From: Symsagittifera roscoffensis
Lineage: Eukaryota > Xenacoelomorpha > Acoela > Convolutidae
Assembly (NCBI RefSeq): GCF_963678635.1
Contig: NW_026971222.1
Span: 1-28,905 of the forward strand
Direction: 5' to 3'
Length of the DNA: 28,905 bases
The stretch's first letter is position 1, and each line of letters opens with the position of its first letter. A model generated the notes under the pieces. It was not told where the DNA came from, did not search any database, and saw nothing but the letters and a program-made list of their open reading frames with translations. Below are positions 19,144 through 28,905 of the stretch, in pieces. The position numbers and the translations under genes are program-made.

Positions 19144-20119
19144 ATCCCGCATCCAAGTTTAGGCGTAAATAATCGATTATAACGGATTATTATGATGATT
19201 TTTTGACAATTATAATCGATTATAATTACCAAAATTAGGTCCTTAAGAGATTTATAATTGATTATAATTGTGATATTTTCCAAGCGATTATAATCTCTTA
19301 TAATCGATTATAATAGATTACAGTTCTTACTAAAAACCCTTAAAATCAATTATAATCGATTATAATCGATTATAATCTCTCATTTTGCCGAAATTTTGCG
19401 ATATTCGAATTATATTTTATGGGTTATTAATTTTGTGTCAGTAAGAAAATCTCTAAAAGAGAGATCTCTTGAACACTTTGGTTCATCTGAACACAAAGTT
19501 TTACCACGAAACAAAAGTTTCATAGAGATCCTTTCATATGAAGGGAAAGGTTCTCGCGGTATATGAAAAATAAATTTTCCGAATCAATCATGAGACTGAA
19601 TCAGTCTGCTGATGTTTTGGTGTTTAAAAAAGCTTAAGATATGCATCACAAAACAACCCTAATGGGGAAGAAATGAAAAAAAAAATTATAATTTTGAATC
19701 AATTGGAAAACTTTTAAAATATTTTTCTCATTTTTTATAGAAACCAATGTCCACAAAAAGCATAAAATATAAGCGATTTAGATGCAACTTCGAAGACAAA
19801 AATGGACAAACAAAAGGGATTATAATCAATTATAATCGATTATAATGGATTTTTGTGCAAAACTAATGAAATAAAAATTTGAATAAAAATAATGGATTAT
19901 AATCAATTATAATCGATTATAATTTTATCGAAAAATAGACGAATAAAAAATCGATTATAATCGATTATAATTGATTATAATTGATTATAATTTGATTTTA
20001 AAAAGAGTGATTATAATCGATTATTAATTGAATAAAATCGATTGTTTCTCAATTTTAGTGAGACTGGTACTAAAATCGTAATATAATCGATTATTAACGC
20101 TTGAAACTGGATGCGGGAT
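19144..20119. mobile_element. TIR-bounded element 2 with ATCGAT-palindrome arrays
   Basis: The left end ATCCCGCATCCAAGTTT (from 19144) is the imperfect inverted repeat of the right end AAACTGGATGCGGGAT (to 20119), with similarity extending to about 34 bp. The interior carries more than a dozen forms of TTATAATCGATTATAA, with AATTGATT and AATGGATT variants, concentrated at 19170-19380 and 19815-20100. The centre (about 19390-19800) is ordinary AT-rich DNA without coding. At 976 bp it is almost the same length as element 1 (969 bp), yet the TIRs are different. No target duplication is clear. Confidence 0.65.
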
Positions 20120-20350
20120 GACTATTAAAAATGTGTTTCTTCATTTTCTGTATTTTTGCGTTTAATTGTCTGAAGAAATAAATTCTTCTTCTTCTTCTTA
20201 TTAATAGGACTGGAACTTATAACTCTGAATGCTAGTTAGAACACTTGTTTTCGGTCCAGCGTTTTTCTTAACATTTAGACCTTGAGTACCCGCTTGAATA
20301 AGCTTGAGAGTCGAGACTTATATCGTGACAGTTGATTGTTAACTGCGTAC
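20120..20350. other. Intron-like sequence with a TTC microsatellite
   Basis: Contains a short (TTC)n run at 20183-20199. On the minus strand this region would be the intron following the receptor exon; its 5' splice site is at 20349-20350. No next exon is visible here. Confidence 0.45.
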
Positions 20351-20594
20351 CTGATGATCAAATGGGAAGTACCACACATCCATAATACACACGATCTCCG
20401 CTCTGAACGGTTTCAACACCATCATGAGACCATCAAACAGAATGGCGGGGGGAGCGGGGAACTCCTTGTTGAAGTGCTCCCCCGTCAACTGTGTGAAGAA
20501 GATGACGTCAGGTATCCACATGACGTGTTCGTCCAGGTCCACTCTGACAATGTTGTAGTGGTTGGCAGGTTCCCAGCTGATGAACTCGTTTTTC
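20351..20594 (-). CDS. Exon of a nicotinic-receptor-like Cys-loop channel subunit
   Basis: The 244-nt exon is bounded by a T-rich acceptor ending TTTTTTGCAG (minus strand, 20595-20604) and a donor CAG|GTACGC (GT at 20349-20350). It enters with one base completing a codon and leaves in phase 0. Its 81 residues fit the extracellular ligand-binding domain of pentameric ligand-gated channels: EFISWEP, HVMWIPDVIFF (loop A region; the family usually has W-x-P-D-x-x-L-Y-N), LFDG, then VCIMDVWYFPFDHQ. C-x6-F-P-F-D-x-Q is the first half of the Cys-loop; the partner Cys should be the second residue of the next exon. The protein would sit in the plasma membrane as an ion-channel subunit. The loop A Tyr and the Trp-Thr-Pro-Pro stretch before the Cys are not kept, so it is a divergent member. 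The other exons are not visible in the window, so it may be a live gene with large introns or an isolated relic. Confidence 0.85.
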
Positions 20595-20604
20595 CTGCAA
20601 AAAA

Positions 20605-21970
20605 GTGATCGATCTAATTTTTACATTACATTTTTAGTTTACAAATGATTGAAATAACGCAAAACATCGATTAGATCACTCATCAAATGCATCAATTAGA
20701 TCCTTCTAGACTAGATGCTTTGTGACCTTTCGGCTTACTCTCTAACAAGAATTGTCAGTTTTCTAATTGATTAACTTATTTTTTGAACTCACTGATCAAA
20801 ATAAGTTTTAATTGTTCCGACAAATTCACAAAATAGGAAGGAGCTATGGCATAAATTTGTTTTTTTTTCTACTCCCGATTTTTACTAAATCAGAGAAAAC
20901 TCTTAGAGGGTCAAGTGTGGTATAAATTATACTTTCTGTTATTCGATATGGCTTATACGGTTAGTCGAAATAAAAAAAGTCGCATAGCACAAGATTTACG
21001 AATGACACGATTCATTTTATAATTTTTTGGTCGCATCACTTCTATGCCGCTCAAAAAATCAATTCGCCGGCAAAATTATAAATTTAAATTGTCCAAAAAC
21101 TATATTGTGCTGACACAATTTTAGCCGTTTTAGCCGTATACACAAAGTTGCGTTTTTTCAAAATTTGAGAAGTCCTTCCCACTTAATCTATGGGTTTTCA
21201 GTTTATAAAACAAAGAAAGTTGATTTAAGTTCAATTTTGCCTTTATGGAAGAGTGATAATCATTCAAATTTCATTATGGAAAAAAGTTTTTCACCCAGTT
21301 TTCTACATTTATTTTGCAGTAGGTATGATGCTGTATGATAAGCACTTTTCAAAATTTGAAAAATGTATGAGCAGCTTTTTTGTAACCAGGGTTGCAAAAA
21401 TTCTCTAATCTCCAGTACGCTTTTCGTCCAAAACAAAAAATAACTACTGCACACATTTAATGATACGTCTAAAAGATGCAGTGAAATATATGTTAAGAAT
21501 GTTAAAATTTACTTATTTAATCGTGAGCGTTGAATTATAGAGCAGTTATCAAATAGTCAATTTAATTGTTCCGACTTTTGAAGAAAACAGAATATTTATG
21601 CTTTGGGTGTTTTTTTTTCAGTCAATTTTCGGCAATCAAAGTAACATAATTAACAAAACAAATGATGTCCCATTGACGATATCAATTCCCTGAAACCAAA
21701 TGTAAAAAAGATATTTTACCTCCGTTATTTGCAAAGTTTCGGGAGTTTGAAATTTTCCAATTTAACCATACTCTTGACTGATGTATATGCACATTGAAGA
21801 CTTTGTTGAATAATGTTGAAAACGTAGAGCGAATTTTTTAGTCTGGCAAATTATCTCGCACAACAGTATCCTGCAATGAATATAATTGAGGCTAGCTAAT
21901 TTGTAGTATTAATTTCGTGCCACTTGATTTTTTACACATGGTTCTTGATATTGCCCAAAATAATAACTTT
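20605..21970. other. No gene recognised; probable intron
   Basis: AT-rich sequence upstream (on the minus strand) of the receptor exon. I looked for the preceding ligand-binding-domain exon (W-x-x-x-W-x-D pattern) on the minus strand and did not find it. No repeat family is evident until 21971. Confidence 0.4.
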
Positions 21971-22505
21971 TTGTTCCGACTTTCGATAGGAAAGTAGCGG
22001 AATATTTGTGCTCGGGGTGGGTTTTTTTTTCTTCAGACAAATTTCGACTTTTTAACTCGCCATTTTTGACGGATTTTTTTATCATTCAAAAGGTATTGTT
22101 GTCCTGAGCTCAAATTTGAAAAGATATTTCACCTGTGATCATTTTTCGTAAAGTTACGGGGGTTTAAAGATTAACATTTTGGCCATCTTGGGACAATTAA
22201 CGCGCGATATATTTCGCGCTATTAACGCGTAAGCGGAGAGTTAATCCGTCTTAGAAATCGTTCCAAATTGGTTAAAAGAAGCTTATTCGCCATAATTGGT
22301 TTGTTACAAGGAGCAAAATCTATCCTTTTGTACTTTGTATGGCGTGTGGGGGGATGATTTCTATAAAAAAAAAATCAAATTTTAGAAGAAAAAAAATTTT
22401 CATTTTATTTTTTCTTACATTTAATTTTTTAATGTTATTACTGCTCCATAAACCTTAAAAGGCAGTCGGAACATTCAGGGCTTCGCCCTGATACGAGTAG
22501 TCTTG
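21971..22505 (-). mobile_element. Near full-length non-autonomous Tc-like repeat
   Basis: A 535-bp copy in reverse orientation with both ends. One side starts TTGTTCCGACTTTCG, with the CGAAAG... palindromic end. The other has AAAGGCAGTCGGAACATT, the hairpin CAGGGCTTCGCCCTG and ACGAGTAGTCTTG. The internal landmarks GACAATTAACGCGCGATATA, TTCGCGCTATTAACGCG and GGAGCAAAATCTATCC match the other copies. No coding. It shares its ends with the transposase-bearing copy at 15307 and is the best-preserved of the short copies here. Confidence 0.7.
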
Positions 22506-22562
22506 TCTATATTTTGTTTTCCCAAAAACAGTTCGATACGGGTAAATAGGGAACTTGAAATA

Positions 22563-22595
22563 ATCAAGGCTTTACCCTGATATGCGGGCAGTCTT
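22563..22595 (-). repeat. Short fragment of the Tc-like hairpin end
   Basis: ATCAAGGCTTTACCCTGATA followed by TGCGGGCAGTCTT matches the hairpin end of the family just 60 bp beyond the full copy. Confidence 0.4.
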
Positions 22596-23073
22596 CTTAA
22601 TTCCATTAATGCAATGCAAAAAAGAAGAAAAAAGAGAATATTTTAAAAATCAAGTAAGAATTTTTTTGGTTCTAGCTCATCCATACAAAACTTCAAAAAG
22701 GAACATTCAAAATGTTCTGCAGAAAGCTTCATGATGGTATTTCTGAAAAAATTTACAAAATAATTCGAAGAAATAGAGAAAACTTGATTTTATTTTTCTG
22801 AACAATTCAAAACTTAACAGTATCTCATGTAATTAAACTATGCAAAAGATTTCAAAAAGTCAAACAGTATCAAACGTAAAAGCTAGTAGAGGTGTATTTT
22901 CTGAATAAAAATTTTGATTGAGATGAAAACTAAAGTTTCTCAAAAAATAACAAAAAAGGGAGCAGAGCGATATAAGCAGAATTTAAGTTTCTACACCGAA
23001 GTTATACAATGGTGTGTGCCGCAACTTTTTGATGGGATGGTTGATGTTTGTTTTGACAAGTGACTTTTTGTAG
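22596..23073. other. No feature recognised
   Basis: AT-rich DNA, no supported gene, leading to the acceptor-like site at 23072-23073. Confidence 0.35.
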
Positions 23074-23205
23074 GTGAGCCTAGACGCAGATTTGGGATTT
23101 TCTGGTGTAGGCATTTTCAAGTTCTTAAGTTCGCCCAAAATTAATTTCCAAGCACTGCGAAAACTGCATAAAGACTTTGTTATTCCTAATTATTTTTCAT
23201 TACAA
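23074..23205 (+). CDS. Weak candidate exon, 44 codons, unknown family
   Basis: An open phase-0 segment begins exactly at an acceptor-like ACTTTTTGTAG and reaches a donor-like CAA|GTATGG at 23206. The peptide begins VSLDADLGFSGVGIFKF and includes RKLHKDFVIPNYFSLQ; the frame stays open 22 codons past the donor. No domain is recognised. The splice sites and frame agree, but a random match of this length is possible in AT-rich DNA. Confidence 0.2.
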
Positions 23206-23299
23206 GTATGGATTTTTAAAAAGATAGGCGAAGAGTTGCGTTTTTTGGTACATGCTATCCCTCAAATTTAATGTACATCAAAGACTAAACTTGTTAGTT

Positions 23300-23620
23300 A
23301 GTCAGCTGTTTGAAGTTTTTTTTGAGCACGCTGCTCAAACCCCAAAATGACCATCTTTGGCAACGTTTGACCCGCCACAGGACTTTTTTTGAACAAAAAA
23401 TGCAGCTCCCAAGTATTTTTTGAAGGCTTTGAATAAAAATTGCGTTTTTCTGGCGCGCTCCTCTCAAATTTAGGCAAAAGTGCGTTAAGACACAATTTTA
23501 TGGTTGGTTTATCAGAAAAGCTGTCGCAAGATAGCACCAAAGAATGACCCTTTGGAGTATTTTCGCAACCAGATTTAGGGGGAAGATATTGGTCACTCGT
23601 TTCCCCTTCACGGCACGCTG
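23300..23620 (+). repeat. Diverged relative of the hAT-type MITE family
   Basis: GCGTTTTTCTGGCGCGCTCC, then CTCTCAAATTTAG, ACACAATTTTATGGTTGGTT and GACCCTTTGGAGTATT appear in the same order as in the 17758 copy, but identity is low and no CAGGGGCGG end is present. The long open frame on its minus strand (23298-23738) looks like a by-product of the repeat and has no recognisable domain. Confidence 0.35.
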
Positions 23621-23739
23621 TGTATCGATCTTTTCTTAGTTTTTTGTAGCAACTAGACTTTCGGAGCTCACTGGTCCTAATTTCATCAAAGTGTAGCAAA
23701 ATGACAAAAAAAGCTTGAATTATTGCAACGAATGCCACA

Positions 23740-24140
23740 GAGTTCCTGTGAGCGAAATTTTGTCTGATCTAAGACACGATAAAAGCGGATATCGAACCTC
23801 GGTTATGGAATATTTATGTGATTTTCCACCTTTCTTGATTATCTTCACTTCCTTCCCTCAAGTATTAAGAAAATTAGGATCAGCTGCTTTTTGTTTTTGT
23901 GACAGACAAAACGACTTTTTATTCAATTCATCCGTTAGAAGTGGTAATTGACGGGAAAACAAACTGCCGCCAAATCACATAACGCTATTTAGAAGAGCGC
24001 CAGCCCAGGTCAATTTTGAGTCGTTAGTCGAAACTTAATATATACCATCATCCATTTAAAAAGAGCGCGTTTTTTCAGAAGGAAGCAACTCGCCTAAACG
24101 TTTGTTTTTTTTCTCCTTTTGGTTAGATTTTAAAAAAAAT
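23740..24140. other. No feature recognised
   Basis: A short + strand open frame (23715-23951) overlaps repeat-like sequence and shows no motif. Otherwise anonymous. Confidence 0.3.
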
Positions 24141-24144
24141 TTTA

Positions 24145-24185
24145 AATTGATAAATTGATAAATTGGTAAATTGGCAAATTGGCTT
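24145..24185. repeat. Short tandem repeat, unit about 9 bp
   Basis: Four to five units of ATAAATTGR-type sequence (AAATTGATAAATTGATAAAT, then TGGTAAATTGGCAAATTGGC), with the later units changed from GAT to GGT/GGC. Confidence 0.7.
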
Positions 24186-25331
24186 AAAATTCCTTCCCTT
24201 AAATTTTTTTTGCAATCAGGAAACGTTCACCACTTCAATTCAAATTCAATCACGGTACGAATAATCGTTATTAGATATAATTTGCATATTCTCTTCATAT
24301 ATGTATACTTTTCAAATAAAAACGCGTATAGCGGTGGTCTACATAAATGAAAACTTACGGCTGAAAATTTTTACAAACGCTTCCAAATCAGAAAATTGGA
24401 CAGGCTAGCTTTGTTGGACAATTTGCTTTGTTTTCTAATTTATCATAAGTGAATGATACTTATTTTAAAAGGAATTTCATAAAATACGAGATTGTGTCCA
24501 TCAGAGAAATAATCAAAGAGTATTTCAATTGCTTTGTTTCAATTGCATTTTAATTCTAATGATTTTTTCAACAGTAAAAATAGTTCATTTATTTGAAAAT
24601 GGAGATAATTATTAATTAAAAACTAGGTGGAATTTGAAACAATTGAATCAACAGCACATATACAATACAACTGTTGATTTAAATTATCAGGAAAAATGGC
24701 ATAAAACTTGAAACTTGAAACAAGTTCTTCTCAAATTGAATTGAATTTTGGTAACACACGACGACGACCGAACTTGCTTAAAACGTTAGCAGACGCAATA
24801 TGGTGCAATTTGCGATGCGGAATTCGAGCCACAATTTTAACCGACAATTAAATAATCTTTGGCGTTTTTAGTCAATGAAAAGTTACCCGAAAACCACCGA
24901 GTCAGATTTTTACAAAACTAGGTTAAAAGGAACATCGTGCGTAGCGTAACAAAGTTTAAGAAAAACTTGATCTCCAAAAATTGTAAAAAAAAATCCTTTA
25001 TTTTTGTTTGGATTGACAAAAAATGTCAGTTTTACTATCAAAAGCATCAATTTTTTTAAATTCGAAAACATGTTTCAAATGTTTTGCGCTCTTTCTTGAG
25101 ATTATACCGGTCTTAAACTTTTTGCGCTGCCTAAGAGGCTCAATTTGATAAAGTTATGCTTGAACTTTAATCAAAAGTTTTGACGTAATTTCTGATTTAA
25201 AAAAGTATCAAAAATGATCAGTTTTGGAATAGAAGTTCGTGAACCAAATTACGTCAAATGAAATCTGCTGAAAATCTATGCAAGCTTTGTTTTCTCCGTT
25301 TTTCGCCCAAAAACAAGCAATTCTAACAAAA
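24186..25331. other. No gene recognised; upstream region of the 25332 exon
   Basis: AT-rich DNA with no clear promoter motif that I would defend. A 38-residue minus-strand frame near 24720-24860 (RKLHHIASANVLSKFGRRR) lacks splice support and is not called. Confidence 0.35.
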
Positions 25332-25389
25332 ATGCATTTTTATTTTTTAGTACTGCTCGTTTCGCCCGGACAATTCAAATCAGCGCACA
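25332..25389 (+). CDS. First exon encoding a signal peptide
   Basis: ATG with a good context (AACAAAAATGC, A at -3) opens a 19-codon frame, MHFYFLVLLVSPGQFKSAH plus one base, that ends at a perfect donor (GCGCACA|GTAAGT, GT at 25390-25391). The peptide is short and hydrophobic (FYFLVLLV) followed by small/polar residues (KSA), the layout of a cleaved secretory signal. The exon leaves in phase 1. The product would be secreted or a membrane protein. The candidate second exon at 25671 fits this phase. Confidence 0.5.
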
Positions 25390-25670
25390 GTAAGTTATAA
25401 CAAATATATCAAAAACAAACTAACTTTTGTAAGACTGGGCAGTGGCTCCAAAATGGAAACCGAGTTTTAAGAAATTAGTCTAAGATAACCAAATGGGCAA
25501 AGCAAAATGTTGCGTTAATTTAGATACGCGCATTATTTGTATAAATTCAAGTCAAGGTTGCAATAAAATAATTAAAACAAAGGTCTGCAAAATACAAAAA
25601 ATACAACGATTGAACGGCAAAAAAATAGAAGTTCAAATTTTTTTTTGACTGGTTGTAGCTTGAAGGTCAG

Positions 25671-25909
25671 ACTTACTACCGAAACTGAAAGCCATGCCGA
25701 ATTTTGACGTAAAATTAACAAGGCGGAATGAAATTTATTGTGAGCAGACCAAAAATTTCATCAAAAAAACTTTGGGCCAAAATGAACAATACGTAGGATC
25801 TTTGCTTGAGTTCATTGTGACCAAAATTGGATTGGGTATCAAAAGCGGAAACATATATTTGATTACTGTAGAAGATGCGCATACTACACCCACGAGGGTC
25901 TTTTGTTGA
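25671..25909 (+). CDS. Candidate second and last exon of a small secreted protein
   Basis: If spliced at GAAGGTCAG|AC (25670/25671), two bases complete the codon left open by the exon at 25332-25389 and the frame runs 78 more codons to TGA 25907-25909. The total would be about 98 residues with a 281-nt intron. The peptide contains PNFDVKLTRRNEIYCEQTKN, KTLGQNEQYVGSLLEFIVTK and GNIYLITVEDAHTTPTRVFC. It has only two Cys. A stronger-looking acceptor, the T-run followed by GGTTGTAG at 25658, would give a stop. I do not recognise the family. An alternative is an unspliced ORF from ATG 25694. Confidence 0.3.
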
Positions 25910-26690
25910 TTAAAATTTTTAACGTTAACAAAGCAAGAAAGCATCTTGGAAAATGGAAAAAATGAATGACACAGTTTGTGCTAAATAGTATTCTGTTTTC
26001 GGGTAAAACCCCTGGAAATATGGTCTAAAACTGGTTTATTTTGTCAGCGGCTTCTGCATAAATAACTTCTAACAAAAAGCTTAAGCTGATCTCAAAGATT
26101 TTTTAAGAAAAGGAGTTTTACAGAGGCCCTCACCATTTTTTCAGTACATGTAACAGCAGTGAAATGAATACGATTGAAAACGATTTTTTTCAAAAAAATT
26201 GGCAACCTTAATGGCTAAAGCATTCTGGAAACTACGGTTTTCACAATTTGTCTCTGATGGTACAATTGCTTCATATTGATCCAACCATCGAAACCGACCC
26301 TAAAAAGTAGCTAAATAACTACCAGTTTTCTTTCCGTTGAATCTCTGAACTGATCTACTGTTTCAAATATGGAATTAGTTCAAAAATACATTCTTGCAGT
26401 TAAATAAGAGGCAGCTTTCCTTGATTGTTGTTCTCACTTAAGCAAAACAACCTAAAAGGCCTGATCTGATGTTCTATTTTATAACTTTTTTAAAGTCTTA
26501 ATGAAAAACTTAGTTTCCTTACTAGGAGAAAAAAGAGGACGGAAAGTGTACTCATAAATAAAATTTTAATCTGGTTTGAGGAATTGGCCGGAAGAATAAA
26601 TTGACCAAGCAAAAGCAAAACTTCTAAAATTTGCTCTAAGAATTGATAAAACTGATTAAGAATCAAGAAGTCAGTGCGTTCAATGATGAA
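25910..26690. other. No gene recognised
   Basis: Anonymous AT-rich sequence between the small secreted-protein candidate and a decayed retroelement-like region. Confidence 0.35.
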
Positions 26691-28700
26691 AACTTCTTAT
26701 AAAGCCAAAACCCTAATATCAGGGAAAGGCCAAGCAAGACTCAATTCTGTGAAACTGCAGAAAAAAATCACGCTATTTCTTGAGGCACAAAAAGCAAACT
26801 CAGGATAAAATGAAAAAATAACCCGGGAACAAATGATCAAAAAGTTACGTTCGAAGCTGATTTTAAAAAAAGTCGAAGACCTATTAGTTTATTGAAACAA
26901 AATTTCAGCAAGTCTCAGAAAGTCTGCTCAGGAAAAAAAGATTGTTTGAATCCCATTTCAAATCGATGTAAAAACAACTATAATAGCATCATTTATCCGA
27001 ATTATCATGATAATACAAAAACTCCCTTTAGTCCCGGTCCTAAAATATCTGCGGCTTATGATGATAGTAGCCGAAGAAAATCGTTTTCAGAGAAAACGAA
27101 AAATTTTCTAATCAGCGCTACAACTAGAAGATCAGGCAACGCAGTAGTTATCCCAGAGGTCCATAGAATAACCAAGGAGGTTATGGTAGCAACATAAAAG
27201 AGATTCAACTAGAGCTAGCTCACGGAATTCCAGATAAATCAAACTCATTTCAAAATTACTCATTGAGTAGAGGACGAAACCAATTACTAAGATGATATCG
27301 CTGATGTCTTATCTTTAAGCTATTGAAGTCTCCGATACCAACTGAGGACAGTACCTACCGGAAGTACCTGCTGTCGGATCTACTTCAACTTGTACTGCTT
27401 TGCTCATAGAGACAATAATAAACATATTTGAAAATGTTTTCTTGATCGACAAAAATTGGAAAACCGACAATCAAAAAAAATTGAACAAGAATAATCGAAA
27501 CATGACACTTTAAAGATTCAAAAGTGCAGCAAAGAGTTTTAATGGATCTGAAAAACTTATTATTGATCATATATTACTTTAATCATATTTTTAAACAGAT
27601 GTAAGTTACCCGTCAAAACAACAAGTGTGGTTAACGGAAAAAGGAACCACTGACATTTTGGGTGCAGACTTTTGCCAATTTTTTAATAGAAGCCCTGTAT
27701 TTTGACTTTTCCCATTCTCACTGACATCGGAAAAGGAGTAATTTAATATAGCTCAAAAGATATTGATTAAGAATGTCACCAGGTATCCAAAAAGTGCTAC
27801 TGAACTAAAAAAGCCCTTGTTCATACCGAGATGATCAATGTATGCCCAATAAAGATAGTTCCAAAATTGGACGTTTAAAAAACGTCTTCACACAATTTGC
27901 ACAAAAATGTTCGATCTTCGTTCATGCCCCTGGAAATAATATATTTGCTAACTTGCATCTATTTTTTTGCTCATAACCTTCCGGCAGATAGAAACACGAA
28001 AAAATGCTTTTATGAAATGATTTGCAAGAAGTACCCACACTTACGATTACTTTCTAATTCAAATCCTGCCAAAACGAAAGACATTCTTATTTTTGTATTA
28101 AAAATTTGAACAGGTCATTTATAATTTGATCACTAAACAATGATCCTTTCAAAAGCCAAAATGTTACAGCTTGTTTAGCGCAGTACTTGAAACAAAAAAA
28201 TCATGCCATAGCAAATCCCATGCGATGCGTTACCTTGCCCAAACTAGCTTGTGGCTGAGATGAATTGGGCTGAAAAAAGTTCTAAGGTAACTGTTGATGT
28301 TTTTCACTACACTGGAATAACGAAGATTGTTTTTAGATGAGTACAGAATATCAAATAAAGACTTGGTCTGGAGGTTTTTGATAACAAAAACATATCAGAG
28401 ATATTTGAACAGATTAGTTCCAATGTCGATCAGGTCTGCAAGAGCAAAAAAAAAGTCGCAACAGTTTTTTCATAAGATGCAAAAGATTTTTTGCAGACCA
28501 CCTGTCTGAGAACAATTCCTAAAAAGCCAACAAGAGGAACACTATGATCGGCTTTTGCTCCGCATGTAAACCAAACATTCCCACAACACACATCTACTGA
28601 GAAAAACAAGAGGTGCATTGAACAGAAAACTGATACAACTATCAGGTTTTTTCCTGAGTTTGACATCAAAAAGAATGATATGTCTGATAAGGGGTTTCTA
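26690..28700 (+). pseudogene. Possible second, highly decayed retroelement (gag to protease traces)
   Basis: Scattered coding-like blocks in changing frames suggest an old LTR retroelement. A Lys-rich block at about 26682-26885 includes LNSVKLQKKITLFLEAQK. A 101-codon frame at 26892-27197 has gag-C-terminus-like composition (NNYNSIIYPNYHDN, SPGP). An overlapping frame near 27130-27170 reads SYPRGP and NNQGGYGSN. Near 27654-27700 ILGADFCQFFNRSP resembles the I-L-G-x-D-F motif near the end of retroelement aspartic proteases. The order gag then protease on one strand fits. No Asp-Ser/Thr-Gly active site, reverse transcriptase or LTR is identified, and stops are frequent. Confidence 0.3.
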
Positions 28701-28905
28701 AATTTCATCATCAGAACTTAATAGGCGTTGCCTAGCATCCAGCCGAGAGACCTCTATCTTTAGTAATGCTTAAATGCAGCAACGCTGGAGCATGTTTTTT
28801 TGAAAATTATATAACAAAAAGTATACTATAAATAATATCTAAAATTTTTCTTATGCAAAAAAAATAGTTCTGTCTGGATGGTATTTTTTTTCTGCTCAGC
28901 TCAAA
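28701..28905. other. Window end, nothing recognised
   Basis: AT-rich sequence to the window edge with no supported feature. Confidence 0.3.

Noticed and set aside
23298-23738. 146-codon minus-strand open frame, the longest uninterrupted minus frame
   Set aside because: It lies across sequence resembling the MITE family, contains no recognisable domain, lacks splice or start context, and a short + strand frame overlaps its start. Treated as a chance frame in a repeat.
24720-24860. Basic 38-residue minus-strand frame
   Set aside because: Bounded by stops, no start or splice signals, and short enough to be chance.
28200-28250. Zinc-knuckle-like AMRCVTLPK stretch after the protease-like motif
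   Set aside because: Too few Cys/His in the right spacing, and its position after a protease trace contradicts gag-pol order.
1-28905. tRNA, rRNA or snRNA genes
   Set aside because: No GGTTCGAATCC-type T-arm with a matching acceptor stem, nor any rRNA or snRNA landmark, was seen on reading both strands; a covariance-model scan was not possible.

Overview
This looks like non-coding-dominated nuclear DNA from an invertebrate animal. The base composition is AT-rich, there are GT-AG intron borders, exons are short and isolated, one exon is from a Cys-loop neurotransmitter-receptor-like gene, and decayed animal-type transposons are dense. I cannot name the species. There is no bacterial gene structure: no operons, no long ORFs, and I found no tRNA or rRNA gene by eye.

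Region by region. 1-2358 is mostly anonymous AT-rich DNA with a possible exon end at 1-19. 2359-2463 is a good candidate exon on the + strand. 2876-3560 is repeat debris: Tc-like family fragments interrupted by a hAT-type MITE, which is in turn cut by a long terminal repeat (LTR). 3562-9460 is an LTR retroelement derivative. It has two direct repeats of about 810 bp (3562-4372 and 8647-9460) and between them a broken gag-like region (4639-7812) with no pol. A 783-bp segment of other origin is present twice, at 7813-8595 and 9452-10235, on either side of the second LTR. 10840-11514 is more MITE debris with C-runs. 12639-13607 and 19144-20119 are two TIR-bounded elements of about 970 bp. They have different ends but share an interior full of palindromic TTATAATCGATTATAA-type motifs, and the first also holds a G-rich minisatellite. 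13758-13798 is a candidate short exon. 13990-17579 is a cluster of the Tc-like repeat family, one copy of which (15307-16980) still carries a decayed Tc1/mariner DD34E transposase. 17758-18139 is an intact hAT-type MITE with an 8-bp target duplication. 18723-18848 is a small acidic ORF. 20351-20594 (minus strand) is a nicotinic-receptor-like ligand-binding-domain exon. 21971-22505 is a near full-length non-autonomous Tc-like copy. 23074-23205 is a weak exon candidate. 25332-25389 is a signal-peptide first exon, with a phase-compatible second exon at 25671-25909. 26690-28700 holds traces of a second, very decayed retroelement.

Gene-level reading. The + strand candidate exons at 2359-2463 and 13758-13798 join in phase, and the joined peptide resembles the first half of a TIR domain. 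That would be a gene with an intron of about 11 kb made almost entirely of nested transposons, but it is a hypothesis. The receptor exon at 20351-20594 belongs to a different gene on the opposite strand. The signal-peptide exon at 25332 starts a third gene. Nearly everything else is mobile-element sequence or anonymous intergenic/intronic DNA.
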